Shown: positions 14,781 through 23,934 of the stretch, one piece after another | Numbering within the stretch: position 1 is the stretch's first letter | How the letters are laid out: every line of letters begins with the position of its first letter | IMG/VR virus record: IMGVR_UViG_3300009507_000110 | Span: 1-25,723 of that record | Origin: a virus | Reading direction: 5' to 3' (one strand) | Length of the DNA: 25,723 bases | Notes under the pieces: model-generated | Told to the model about the DNA's origin: nothing | What the model saw: the letters and a program-made list of their open reading frames with translations, nothing else | Database searches by the model: none | Position numbers and translations under genes: made by a program

Positions 14781-17700
14781 ATGCAACGTAAATTTAACCA
14801 CACATTTACTAAGTCTAAAATGAACAAAGACTTAGACGCTAGATTGTTAGGGGCTGATGAATATAGAGACGGTCAAAACGTTGCTGTATCCAGATCAGAG
14901 GCTGATGACGTAGGTGCATTAGAAAATATTTTAGGTAATTTACTTTTCAATCAACTAACTTCTGACACTTCAGGAGATACTAATAGTGTTTATTTACTAC
15001 AATTTATAGGTTGGTTTATAAACGAAAACACTAACAAAGTGTATATATTTGCAACTGACTTTCAAGATAGTTCATCAGATCAAATATCTTTATTTGCTTC
15101 ACCAAATAGCTCACATAAAATAATTGTAGCAGATTTAACATCTAACACTGTAAACACTATCGTTTCTGGTAGGTTTTTAAATTTTTCATATAATAGTCCT
15201 ATCTTAGATACAGCTATGATAGAAAACCAGTTGTTTTGGACAGACAACAGAAATCAACCTAGAAATATAAACGTTGAAACAGCAGAGTCAGATCCTAATT
15301 ACTATTTTAATGAAGATCATGTATCACTAGCTAAATATTATCCTCATAAGCCAATACAGCTTTTTGAAGAGTACTCACAATCTGCTTTTCTTACTACAAC
15401 AACAGCTGGAAGAGTTGAAGGTTATATTACATTTGATTCTATATATCCTTATTTTTTGTTTAACAAAAGCGTAATGAGTGCTACTATGATAAACGCGCTT
15501 GAAGATAATATTGGCTTGCAAGGTTATGTTAAAGGTAATGATAATAACACTTGGGAGTTTAAAGTAGCTTATGTTCAAACGTTCAATAATTATCCAGGAA
15601 ACCCGTTTACAGGTGGTGGTATTGCTTTAGCTGTATTTATTGATAGAGATATAAGCGCTCAAGTAACTACACAGTCAGATCCTGATGGAGCCGCGTTTAA
15701 CTATACGGTTCATTTTGTAGATCAAACATCGAAAGATGTATCATCTCCTTGGTTAAGAGAAGATCAAGTTAAACTTAAACTTGATAGTGTTAGTGCTAGC
15801 TCAGGTGGATATGTATACACTAGCGGAGCGTCTGGAAACTATGACTACGCACAAGCACTGTACAGGTACGGTACGCGATCGCCTTATAACTATTTAGAAA
15901 AAGTAACAGGTGGTGGTAATTGGGAATCATTTCAAATAGCAAACCATTTTCCTAAAAACACTGGCTTGGCAGCGGTAGGTTATGCTAGAATAACACACCC
16001 TAGTTTAAACCCTAATAAGTACTACGTAATAACAGATGTTTTAAATCCTGCTTCGGCTGCTAAAGGTTTTGTTGTATCAGAGCTTAGCGGATTTGTTGGA
16101 GGTACTTTAACACCTGTAAATGCTAACCAAATACTTTCACAAGGTGATATTGTTACAGTACATTGGCCTAATAAATATTATAATTATAATTTTCCAGGTG
16201 ATCCAAAATTTTTAGAAGATAAGTTTGTAAGATTTTCATATAGGTTTAGATATGACGATGGACAATATTCTGTTATAGCTCCTTTTACTCAAGAAGTTTT
16301 TATTCCAAAACAAAAAGGATATTTTTTAAAAGATATTAATAAGCAAAAAAGCACAGGTACAGATGACAATAATTATGTTCCACAAGAAAATACTGCAGGT
16401 CAAAACACTATAGTAGATTTTATGGAAAATGAAATTACTGAAGTTAAACTAAGAATACCCTGTGAATACAACATAAACACTTTAGCTAATAATTTAAAAG
16501 TAAAAGAAATAGACATACTATATAAAGAGTCTATGGGTTTAAGTATTAAAATTGCTGAAACAATAGACGTAGATGATACATCTATAACTTCTAACTCAAC
16601 TAATTTTTTAGAATATATATATCAGTCTAAGCAACCTATAAAAACTCTTAGATCTTCTGAAACTACTAGAGTATACGATAACGTACCTATCAGAGCTAAA
16701 TCATTAACATCGTCAGGTAATAGAGTTTTATTAGCTAACTACTTTGATAGACATACTTCGCCTGAAAGTTTAGCTTATTATGTTTCAGCTGGTAGAAAAC
16801 TAACGCCAGGCAGCACTTCACAAAATCAGTCAAATGCGATAAGCAGTAATTTACCTGGTAAATTTAGTAATATAACATATCCTAATCATAGTTTAAAGCA
16901 AAACAGAACATATCAAGTAGGTTTAATACTTCAAGATAGATATGGTAGATCATCTGATGTTATATTATCAAGTTTCTCTGATACTAACTTTACTTTAGCA
17001 ACAGGTACATTTGCTGATGATCCACAAACTTTTTATGGATCAACACTGTTTCATGGTTATTTACCTTCTGTAACGACACCTTTAACAGCTAGTCCAGCTA
17101 GTAAAAATGTAGTTAATTCTGGTATTGTTAACTGGCCAGGTGATTCGTTAAAAGTTTTATTTACAGAACAAATACCTAGAACTATAAACTACGCAAGTGG
17201 TTATCCAGGTTTATATGAAGATCCTTTAGCAACAACCGCTATAGTTACATCTGATACTACTAATAAGTTTATTCAAGTAGCAACTGGAGGTGCTAGAGAC
17301 TCAATACAACCAGGAGATATTATGAAGTGGACTGCTTCAGGCGTTGATTACGAAGTAGTAGTACAATGGGCTATTGCACCATATCCTTTTAGCACTAATA
17401 ATAGATACGGTATAGTAACTCAAGATGGAGAAGATCCAGCTGTATATCCAGCTGTTGCACAGTCTGTAGATTTTATCACTGCTGGTAACGCTACGGGGTG
17501 GTACAGTTATAAAGTTGTAGTAAAACAATTAGAACAAGATTATTTTAATGTTTATTTACCTAGTTTACTAAATGGAACACCAGTTATTAAGCCTTTCAAT
17601 TTAACATGTAGCTTTGTTATTGGTAGTAAAATAGTTACTGTGGATCCTATAGGAACCATTGAATACTTAACTTTTCCACTTTTAGAAGGTATGAAAATTG

Positions 17701-19175
17701 TTACGCCTGGTAGTAAAACATATTTCATAAACAATGTATTAAACTATACTCAATTTGAATTAACAGAAACAGCTAAAGCTACAGAAGCAGCTGCAGATTC
17801 TGTATTTAGTACAGAGTCTAGCAATGGCGTTTTAAATGTTACTACTTTATTAACTGATAATGCTAATAAGGTTCCACCTGCTTTAATGGAGACAACTCCT
17901 GTACAACAGCAATACTCTACTAGTAATGTAAGATTAATACCTAGAGTAGGTAAACTAAACAGTTCTTTTATTACTGATAGACCTTATTTTCCCTTAGCTA
18001 CAACCGCTTCAGGTCCTGTATTTCCAGGATTACAAACAATGAAAGTACAATCTATAGGTAATTTTGATAACTTATTTAAAAGAGGTAGCTACAATGGTTT
18101 ATATAATGCAGACACAGATCCACCTACAGCGATAATACAAAATTCTTTTAATATAGGTTCAGATTCTCAAACTGCAAAACCTTCTTCTCAAACAGAGTTT
18201 TTACCTTCAATATATGAAACTAATCCTACGATAAGTAATATAGAGATATATTATGAAACAAGCACGTCTGGAACTGTAAAAGAATTAAACACTTTAATAA
18301 GAGATAATTTAACTGTGCCAACACAGTTTGTAACATACCCATCAAGTGGCGGTGGTACTGGTACGTCTCCTTTGGGTATTGTAAGTTTTAATGAGTCTTT
18401 ACAATATTCTGCTGGCGCTACTATAGCTAAGTTTCAATTAGTAGATCAAAATGGTGCTTTAATAACTTACGCAAGTGCTATAGACTTTGCTGTTAGCACA
18501 GCTTTTTATCAAAATGGAACTTCAATAAGTCAATCTCCATTTACTGTAACACAATCATCTGTTACGAGTGAGCAAGCTGATAGTGTTTATTTATTAAAGC
18601 CAACAGCTACAAACCCAATGTATAGCTCAGGTAATGCTAATTTAGATAATGTTAATTTTAATATCAATTTTAACTTTTTACAATTTGGAATACTACCAGT
18701 GCCTTACAGTATTAATATACCTACTTTTGTAACAAACACAGCACCAGTGTTTAATACTAGCAGGGTAAACGCATCAGGTACTGTTTATTATGTAACAGAA
18801 AAACTAGGAACTGGAGCACCTGTAGCTCCAGGACCTACTAATTGGGGTAACGACGACGGTAGTAACACCACTAAAACTAAAGCAACAAACGGTGGTAATA
18901 CCAGCAATTTTGGTGCTGGAACAGGCATTACTTGGGATTTATTTGTTAAAAGTCCAACAATTTTTGGAACAAGTGGATATGTATTAGCTAGTTTAATAGA
19001 AGGATTATCGTTGAGTCTAATTGTGCAACAAGATTCTTGTAACCTAAACGTTGGCAAATTTAGTGAAGAGTATGTATCAGCTAACATAGAAGTAGAAATA
19101 AGAGCTACAGATCAAAATGGCAATGGGTTAACAAGTACAATTTCTAGATTTGATTTAAGACTAAAAGAAAACTAG
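14781..19175 (+). CDS. Large tail-nozzle (muzzle-like) protein
   Basis: 1464 residues, the largest complete product. The N-terminus (10-53) contains F-T-K-S-K-M-N-K-D-L-D-A-R-L-L...E-Y-R-D-G-Q-N-V-A-V-S-x-S-E-A-D-D-V-G-A-L-E-N-I-L-G-N, a signature I recognise from tail-nozzle or stabilisation proteins of crAss-like and related podoviruses; the first strands of a beta-propeller in such proteins have this form. The middle is beta-rich with propeller-like repeats. Near residue 940-1000 (bases about 17600-17780) a small insert reads G-S-K-I-V-T-V...L-L-E-G-M-K-I-V-T-P-G-S-K-T-Y-F-I-N-N-V, a compact beta module common in tail proteins. The last about 200 residues are adhesin-like, ending E-I-R-A-T-D-Q-N-G-N-G. 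In known relatives the nozzle closes the head, delivers DNA and may bind fibres. Here the G-I-S-K-N-P-E-S-F motif is missing and occurs in the next gene. Confidence 0.75.
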   Translation: MQRKFNHTFTKSKMNKDLDARLLGADEYRDGQNVAVSRSEADDVGALENILGNLLFNQLTSDTSGDTNSVYLLQFIGWFINENTNKVYIFATDFQDSSSDQISLFASPNSSHKIIVADLTSNTVNTIVSGRFLNFSYNSPILDTAMIENQLFWTDNRNQPRNINVETAESDPNYYFNEDHVSLAKYYPHKPIQLFEEYSQSAFLTTTTAGRVEGYITFDSIYPYFLFNKSVMSATMINALEDNIGLQGYVKGNDNNTWEFKVAYVQTFNNYPGNPFTGGGIALAVFIDRDISAQVTTQSDPDGAAFNYTVHFVDQTSKDVSSPWLREDQVKLKLDSVSASSGGYVYTSGASGNYDYAQALYRYGTRSPYNYLEKVTGGGNWESFQIANHFPKNTGLAAVGYARITHPSLNPNKYYVITDVLNPASAAKGFVVSELSGFVGGTLTPVNANQILSQGDIVTVHWPNKYYNYNFPGDPKFLEDKFVRFSYRFRYDDGQYSVIAPFTQEVFIPKQKGYFLKDINKQKSTGTDDNNYVPQENTAGQNTIVDFMENEITEVKLRIPCEYNINTLANNLKVKEIDILYKESMGLSIKIAETIDVDDTSITSNSTNFLEYIYQSKQPIKTLRSSETTRVYDNVPIRAKSLTSSGNRVLLANYFDRHTSPESLAYYVSAGRKLTPGSTSQNQSNAISSNLPGKFSNITYPNHSLKQNRTYQVGLILQDRYGRSSDVILSSFSDTNFTLATGTFADDPQTFYGSTLFHGYLPSVTTPLTASPASKNVVNSGIVNWPGDSLKVLFTEQIPRTINYASGYPGLYEDPLATTAIVTSDTTNKFIQVATGGARDSIQPGDIMKWTASGVDYEVVVQWAIAPYPFSTNNRYGIVTQDGEDPAVYPAVAQSVDFITAGNATGWYSYKVVVKQLEQDYFNVYLPSLLNGTPVIKPFNLTCSFVIGSKIVTVDPIGTIEYLTFPLLEGMKIVTPGSKTYFINNVLNYTQFELTETAKATEAAADSVFSTESSNGVLNVTTLLTDNANKVPPALMETTPVQQQYSTSNVRLIPRVGKLNSSFITDRPYFPLATTASGPVFPGLQTMKVQSIGNFDNLFKRGSYNGLYNADTDPPTAIIQNSFNIGSDSQTAKPSSQTEFLPSIYETNPTISNIEIYYETSTSGTVKELNTLIRDNLTVPTQFVTYPSSGGGTGTSPLGIVSFNESLQYSAGATIAKFQLVDQNGALITYASAIDFAVSTAFYQNGTSISQSPFTVTQSSVTSEQADSVYLLKPTATNPMYSSGNANLDNVNFNINFNFLQFGILPVPYSINIPTFVTNTAPVFNTSRVNASGTVYYVTEKLGTGAPVAPGPTNWGNDDGSNTTKTKATNGGNTSNFGAGTGITWDLFVKSPTIFGTSGYVLASLIEGLSLSLIVQQDSCNLNVGKFSEEYVSANIEVEIRATDQNGNGLTSTISRFDLRLKEN

Positions 19176-19190
19176 TAAATTATTCAATAA

Positions 19191-19204
19191 AACAAGTGAT
19201 TATA
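19191..19204 (+). repeat. Intergenic 14-base motif, second copy
   Basis: AACAAGTGATTATA, identical to 12747-12760, ends four bases before ATG 19209 in the 33-base gap between the two nozzle genes. Both copies are intergenic, which makes chance less likely but not excluded in such AT-rich DNA. Confidence 0.4.
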
Positions 19205-19208
19205 TATT

Positions 19209-21140
19209 ATGGCAAACAAACTACCGTTAATAGAAGTAGATTACTATAATTCTATTTGGAATAAAAGAATTTTAACGCCTCAACCAGTGAGGCAGACAGG
19301 AACAGCAGACGCAGTACTAGGCGGTGCTGGATCAGCTGCTAATTTAGGAACGTGGCCAATTAACAATGTGTTTGCACCACCACTAACATTTAATCCTGGT
19401 TTTGATACTGATGGACCTGACACCGTTAGCACTACTGAATCTGTTAGTCCACAGAACTTCTATATTGAAGAAATGTACATTAGAGGAGGTTTTAATAACA
19501 ACTCCATGTCTTATGGTGTAAGAGCTTATTTAGATGAAGACGAGCCGTTACAACAACATAGATTTAACACTATAATATATTCAGGTGTATTTAATTCTAG
19601 AACAGGCACAAATAGAACTAATGAGTTTCCTGTAGGAACTAACTTAACAAGATCTGCAAATCCTCAATATGGTTCTATACAGAAAATATTTGCTGATGAA
19701 AATGACGTAGTTGTTTTACAAGAGAATAAATGTAGCAGAGCTTTAATAGATAAAAATGCTATATATAATGCTGAGGGCGGTGGTAGTGTTACTAGTCAAA
19801 GGCAAGTACTAGGTGAAATAGTACCTTATGCTGGTGAATATGGTATAAGTAAAAATCCTGAGTCTTTTGCAGTATACGCTTTTAGAAAGTATTTTGTTGA
19901 TAGAAACAGAAATGCAGTATTAAGATTATCTGGAAATGGTATAACTGAAATATCAGAATATGGTATGCGAGACTTCTTTAGAGATAATCTAGCTACAATG
20001 AACGATAATTATACAAATGAATATACTCAAGATCTAAATATAACGCAAATCAATACAAGCCAAGGTAATAATGTAAGTTATTTTACAGTTTTTGCAACTC
20101 CTGCATTAAATAAGTCTACTGTAATACCAGGTTCTAAAATATTTTGGTCTAGTGATTCTGGTGCTACTTATATAGATACTACAGCTACCGCGATGGGATT
20201 GGCGCCCCTAGGAGGTTTTGGAAGTGCTTTAGTATTGTTTACTGATAAAGTGTTAGATAGTACATTTATGAATCCATTTACTAATGGTAGATTAAAATTA
20301 ATAGCTCCATATAGAAGTAGAGCTTATGGTGGTTGGGATGCTTATAATAAACAATATGTTGTTTCTTTACAGTATAATAATGCAAGAACAGGTGATCCAG
20401 TAGGAATATCAAGCTCATTACCTAATCGTGATACTACATTTTATACTTTAGGTTTTGATGATTCTGTTAATGGTTGGCCAAGTTTTTATAGTTATATGCC
20501 AGCAGCTATAGGTAGTTTAAAGAGTAAAATGCTAACTCTTAACAACCAACCATATGCGCCTGGTATTTACACGGGTGGCGCTACACAGTTAACTGGATTA
20601 TATACACATTATGAAATTAGTTCTTCACATGGAACTTTTTACAACACATCAAATGTTTCTACAGTATCAATAGTAGCAAACTCTCAGCCTTCACTACAAA
20701 AGAATTTTTTAACTATAGACTACGAGGGTGACAGTGGCTGGAAAGCTAGCGTAATAACTTCTGATCGAACAGGTAGAGATATAAACAGAACAACTGGTGG
20801 AGCTTTGTCAGGTGGTTTTAGTTTTAGTGACGATAACGCTAACATTATAAACAGTTACGTAGAAGGAGCATATGATAGCTTAGGTAACGTTGGTACTGCA
20901 GCTAATCCAATAAACACACCTTTATTAAGAGCTGGTTTTGATAGAAAAGAAAATAGATACGTAGCAAACTTTATTAATACTTCAACACAAGCACCAGGAG
21001 AAATAATATTTGGAAACTCTATGAGTGGTTTAAAAGGTTATTATTTAGATATAACTTTTTCAACTGATACTAACACAGACCCAGGTGGTATGAAGGAATT
21101 ATATTCAATAGGAGTAAATTACAACGTATCGTCAAGATAA
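19209..21140 (+). CDS. Second tail-nozzle protein (beta-propeller-like)
   Basis: 643 residues. Residues 151-260 include N-P-Q-Y-G-S-I-Q-K-I-F-A-D-E-N-D-V-V-V-L-Q-E-N-K, then S-R-A-L-I-D-K-N-A-I-Y, and E-Y-G-I-S-K-N-P-E-S-F-A...R-K-Y-F-V-D-R-N-R-N-A-V-L-R-L-S-x-N-G-I-T-E-I-S-E-Y-G-M. I recognise this block from stabilisation/muzzle proteins of crAss-like and other marine phages, where it can occur in the same chain as the M-N-K-D-L-D start found upstream. The rest is strand-rich and could make propeller blades. It probably assembles with the upstream protein in the distal tail tube, and the two are separated only by a 33-base gap with its own ATG. A remnant of a single ancestral protein is possible. 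The start follows the shared 14-base motif by four bases. Confidence 0.75.
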   Translation: MANKLPLIEVDYYNSIWNKRILTPQPVRQTGTADAVLGGAGSAANLGTWPINNVFAPPLTFNPGFDTDGPDTVSTTESVSPQNFYIEEMYIRGGFNNNSMSYGVRAYLDEDEPLQQHRFNTIIYSGVFNSRTGTNRTNEFPVGTNLTRSANPQYGSIQKIFADENDVVVLQENKCSRALIDKNAIYNAEGGGSVTSQRQVLGEIVPYAGEYGISKNPESFAVYAFRKYFVDRNRNAVLRLSGNGITEISEYGMRDFFRDNLATMNDNYTNEYTQDLNITQINTSQGNNVSYFTVFATPALNKSTVIPGSKIFWSSDSGATYIDTTATAMGLAPLGGFGSALVLFTDKVLDSTFMNPFTNGRLKLIAPYRSRAYGGWDAYNKQYVVSLQYNNARTGDPVGISSSLPNRDTTFYTLGFDDSVNGWPSFYSYMPAAIGSLKSKMLTLNNQPYAPGIYTGGATQLTGLYTHYEISSSHGTFYNTSNVSTVSIVANSQPSLQKNFLTIDYEGDSGWKASVITSDRTGRDINRTTGGALSGGFSFSDDNANIINSYVEGAYDSLGNVGTAANPINTPLLRAGFDRKENRYVANFINTSTQAPGEIIFGNSMSGLKGYYLDITFSTDTNTDPGGMKELYSIGVNYNVSSR

Positions 21141-21149
21141 TTAAATTAA

Positions 21150-21554
21150 ATGAAAATAAGAAAAATAACAAAGTCTGATTATAAGACTTTAGAAAAATGG
21201 TGGAAAGGTTTTAATTGGAAATCAGCACCAAGAAAAGATATATTACCAGAGAATGGCACAGGCGGATTAATGATAGAAAAAGAAAATAAAAGTGTAGCTG
21301 CTGTTTTTATATATAATACTAATTCTAGTCTATCTTGGATAACTTGGCTTGTTTCAGACCCTAACTATAAGAAAAGAGATAAAGCATTGCTTATTGAAAC
21401 TCTTGTAAAAGGCGCAGAACAAGTTAGTAGAAATATGGGTAAAAAAGGTATGTTTGCTTTTGGAAAAACTAATTCAATAGTTAACATACATAAAAAATTA
21501 GGTTGGTTTATAGACGAAGATAAACCAGGAAAAGAAATGATAAAATTAATATAA
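21150..21554 (+). CDS. GNAT acetyltransferase-like protein
   Basis: 134 residues. The order of elements fits a GNAT fold: an N-terminal M-K-I-R-K-I-T-K-S-D-Y-K-T-L-E-K-W-W, a strand with S-V-A-A-V-F-I-Y, a W-I-T-W-L-V-S-D-P-N-Y strand, then a helix, and a late N-S-I-V-N-I-H-K-K-L-G-W-F segment that resembles the family's motif B. GNAT enzymes transfer acetyl groups from acetyl-CoA. The usual acetyl-CoA pyrophosphate-binding Q/R-x-x-G-x-G/A is replaced by K-K-R-D-K-A (about residues 72-77), so catalysis is uncertain. Similar GNATs sit between tail and internal-virion genes in related marine phages, so they may modify a virion or host protein or have become structural. The start follows the nozzle stop after nine bases. 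Confidence 0.65.
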   Translation: MKIRKITKSDYKTLEKWWKGFNWKSAPRKDILPENGTGGLMIEKENKSVAAVFIYNTNSSLSWITWLVSDPNYKKRDKALLIETLVKGAEQVSRNMGKKGMFAFGKTNSIVNIHKKLGWFIDEDKPGKEMIKLI

Positions 21555-21559
21555 AAATT

Positions 21560-22249
21560 ATGGGAGAAGCAGCAGGTGCTATTACTGGAGCGGTTACAGC
21601 AGTAGCAGGAGTAACAACAGGTGCAATAGCAGCAAATAAAGCTAAAAAAGAAGCGCAAAGACAAGATGACATAGCTGCCGAACAACAAGCAGCGTTATCA
21701 GCTTTAGAAGCTGATAGACCAGTTATGACAAACCCGTATGAAAATATGCAGAATCAGTTTGAAGATTTAAGTAACCCTTATGCTAATTTAACTGTTGCTA
21801 CTGAAGCTTTTAAAATGCAAGCAGAACAAGCTGATCAAGCTCTTGCTAACAGTTTAGATGTTATGATGGAAACTGGACAAGCTGCCGGTGGTGCAACAGC
21901 GCTAGCTCAAGCTGCTCTTCAAAGTAAGAGAGGTATAGCTGCTAGTATTAACGCGCAGGAAGCTAGTAATAATAAGATGAGAGCAGAAGGTCAAGCTAGT
22001 GTTGAAAAAGCAAAAGCTCAAGGAGCTCAAAGATTACAAGAAATGATGGGGCAAGCAGATATGACAGTTCAAAAAGATGCTATAGCTTTTCAAGAGTCTA
22101 AAATGGATAGAGCTGCTACTTTGGCAGACAATGCCATGCAAAATGCAGCCGATGCAAGAGGTGCTAGAATAGCTGCAATATCTGGAATAGGACAATCAGT
22201 AGTTTCAGCAGCTGGAAGTATAGCAGAAACTTCTATGGAGGGAGAGTAA
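21560..22249 (+). CDS. Internal virion protein candidate (T7 gp14-like character)
   Basis: 229 residues, 5 bases after the GNAT gene. The N-terminus (about 4-24) is a Gly/Ala/Thr/Val-rich hydrophobic stretch, A-G-A-I-T-G-A-V-T-A-V-A-G-V, which could insert in the host membrane. A long Ala/Gln/Glu/Lys helix follows (A-K-K-E-A-Q-R-Q-D-D-I-A-A-E-Q-Q...), then more helix to the end, with a second Gly/Ser/Ala-rich part near 205-223. Short proteins with a hydrophobic start and Ala-rich helices downstream of the tail are ejected with DNA in T7-like podoviruses (gp14 type). The match here is of character and position only. It might alternatively be a cargo or core protein. Confidence 0.6.
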   Translation: MGEAAGAITGAVTAVAGVTTGAIAANKAKKEAQRQDDIAAEQQAALSALEADRPVMTNPYENMQNQFEDLSNPYANLTVATEAFKMQAEQADQALANSLDVMMETGQAAGGATALAQAALQSKRGIAASINAQEASNNKMRAEGQASVEKAKAQGAQRLQEMMGQADMTVQKDAIAFQESKMDRAATLADNAMQNAADARGARIAAISGIGQSVVSAAGSIAETSMEGE

Positions 22250-22266
22250 ATTAAAAAATAAAAACA

Positions 22267-23928
22267 ATGAGTTATAGTAATCCACAAAGAGTAATAAACA
22301 AAGAATTTGGTGCAGCAGTAAAAGGCGCTGGTGACATACAGAGATCATTAGAAAACACTTCTGCTAACATAATGAATATTGTTAAAAAGCAAAAAAAAGA
22401 AACTAAACAAATTGAAGAAAATAATATTCTTAAAGAATCTCAGTTAAGAGACAAGGTAAATGAATTTACAAAGCCAGGCGCTGGTAATATGGACAATAGT
22501 ATTGTTGGATTTTGGGACGAAAAAATAGAAGCTTACGTTAACAATATGAACATGGCTGCTAACGGAGAAATAACAAATAGAGAAGCTATGATCCGTAACA
22601 AGCAAATAGAAAATTTAATACCTCAGTTTAAAAGTGGAGCTGGAATAATTGCTACTAATATTTCTGGATTAGATGATGCTGTTGAAAACGGTACTCTTTC
22701 TAGCACTGGATCTGTGTCTTCTAAAATAGTATTAGATAGAATAAAAAATAATGGTGATGTTCAAATAGTAGAACAAAATGGAACTATATATTACTGGGCT
22801 CCAGACAGAGACGAAAATGGAGATATTATAGGAGAGTTTGATCCAAAGTCTTCAAACTTTATTAACGGTACTGTAATGGCTGCTAATCCAGAAAAACAGT
22901 TGTTTAATGAAAAAGCAGATATAAGTGGCATAATAAGTCAAGGTTATACTAAGTTTAGTCAAGAAGAAACTGGTTTTAGTGAATATTATAAAGATATAGC
23001 TGTTACGAATGGTGACATTGATCCAAGAGATCCAACTGGTAAAACAAAAATATCAGGCATGGAAGATGGTTACGAACAATTAATTAGAGTGCCAAGTTCA
23101 GATCCTAACGCTAAAAATAAATTTGTAAATGAAGTTGAATCTAGCGCTTATCTTAATAATATAATAGGTAATCAAGATAAAATGTTAAGTGTTTGGCAAG
23201 ATGAAATACCTGATGGTGAACCAGATGAAAATGGTCAATATCCACCTAACTCACTTGGTTTCTATGCTAGTGGAGGTGATCCTACTTTAGACATTAATTT
23301 AGAAGAAATGGGATACGTTGGCCCAGATGCAATGGAAGAATGGCAAAATTCTGTATATGGTGAATATCCAAGTAATGCTACTCCAGAGCAACAGGCGTTA
23401 ATAGATAAAAATCAAAAAGCAGTATCTAAAAGATATATGGCAGACCAAATGTGGGATCAAAACGCAATAACAGTTCCAAAAACACTTAAAGGTAAAAGAA
23501 AAATAGAAAAGCCAGCAGGAAATTCTGGTTCTGGAAAAAAAGATGATACTAAAACCATGTGGCAGTTAACTAAGAACAATAGAGAAGATAGAACTGAATT
23601 TGAAGTTACAGCTAAAAAAAGAGATGATTTACAAAATAAGTTTCAATTTCTACCAGAAAAAATAGATCAAGCAACAATAGATAAAGTCGAAGCTGATATG
23701 GGATTTGCTCCTGGGGATTTTGCTGATCAAGAAGGCGCGAGCAAAGCAGAATTTGAAAAGTTCTTAATGGAGCAAATCGGTGTAGATGAAAAGTTTAAGT
23801 TAATTGAAGATAGCAAAATAAGAGAAGATGTTAAAAAAGCTAAGCCAGGATCTACTATGATTATTGCTGGCAAGAGTTACAAAGTAACAAATAAAAACGG
23901 TAAAAATCAATTAGTTCCAGTAAAATAA
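22267..23928 (+). CDS. Probable internal/cargo virion protein
   Basis: 553 residues, largely hydrophilic, with many Asn, Lys, Glu and Gly and no membrane segment or catalytic motif I recognise. It starts S-Y-S-N-P-Q-R-V-I-N-K-E-F-G-A-A-V-K-G-A-G, and residues about 30-60 are helical. Central repeats of short polar turns (D-P-R-D-P-T-G-K, S-S-D-P-N-A-K-N-K) suggest an irregular, extended protein. It sits between the gp14-like gene and a still larger protein, in the position where podoviruses encode proteins ejected with DNA. In crAss-like phages large cargo proteins lie after the tail genes. The role is inferred from context; the family is unrecognised. Confidence 0.6.
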   Translation: MSYSNPQRVINKEFGAAVKGAGDIQRSLENTSANIMNIVKKQKKETKQIEENNILKESQLRDKVNEFTKPGAGNMDNSIVGFWDEKIEAYVNNMNMAANGEITNREAMIRNKQIENLIPQFKSGAGIIATNISGLDDAVENGTLSSTGSVSSKIVLDRIKNNGDVQIVEQNGTIYYWAPDRDENGDIIGEFDPKSSNFINGTVMAANPEKQLFNEKADISGIISQGYTKFSQEETGFSEYYKDIAVTNGDIDPRDPTGKTKISGMEDGYEQLIRVPSSDPNAKNKFVNEVESSAYLNNIIGNQDKMLSVWQDEIPDGEPDENGQYPPNSLGFYASGGDPTLDINLEEMGYVGPDAMEEWQNSVYGEYPSNATPEQQALIDKNQKAVSKRYMADQMWDQNAITVPKTLKGKRKIEKPAGNSGSGKKDDTKTMWQLTKNNREDRTEFEVTAKKRDDLQNKFQFLPEKIDQATIDKVEADMGFAPGDFADQEGASKAEFEKFLMEQIGVDEKFKLIEDSKIREDVKKAKPGSTMIIAGKSYKVTNKNGKNQLVPVK

Positions 23929-23934
23929 TAAAAT

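Noticed and set aside
19173-19178. TAG followed directly by TAA at the end of the first nozzle gene, considered as a stop-codon read-through site
   Set aside because: A read-through would add one residue before TAA and not reach the next gene, so it is a simple tandem stop.
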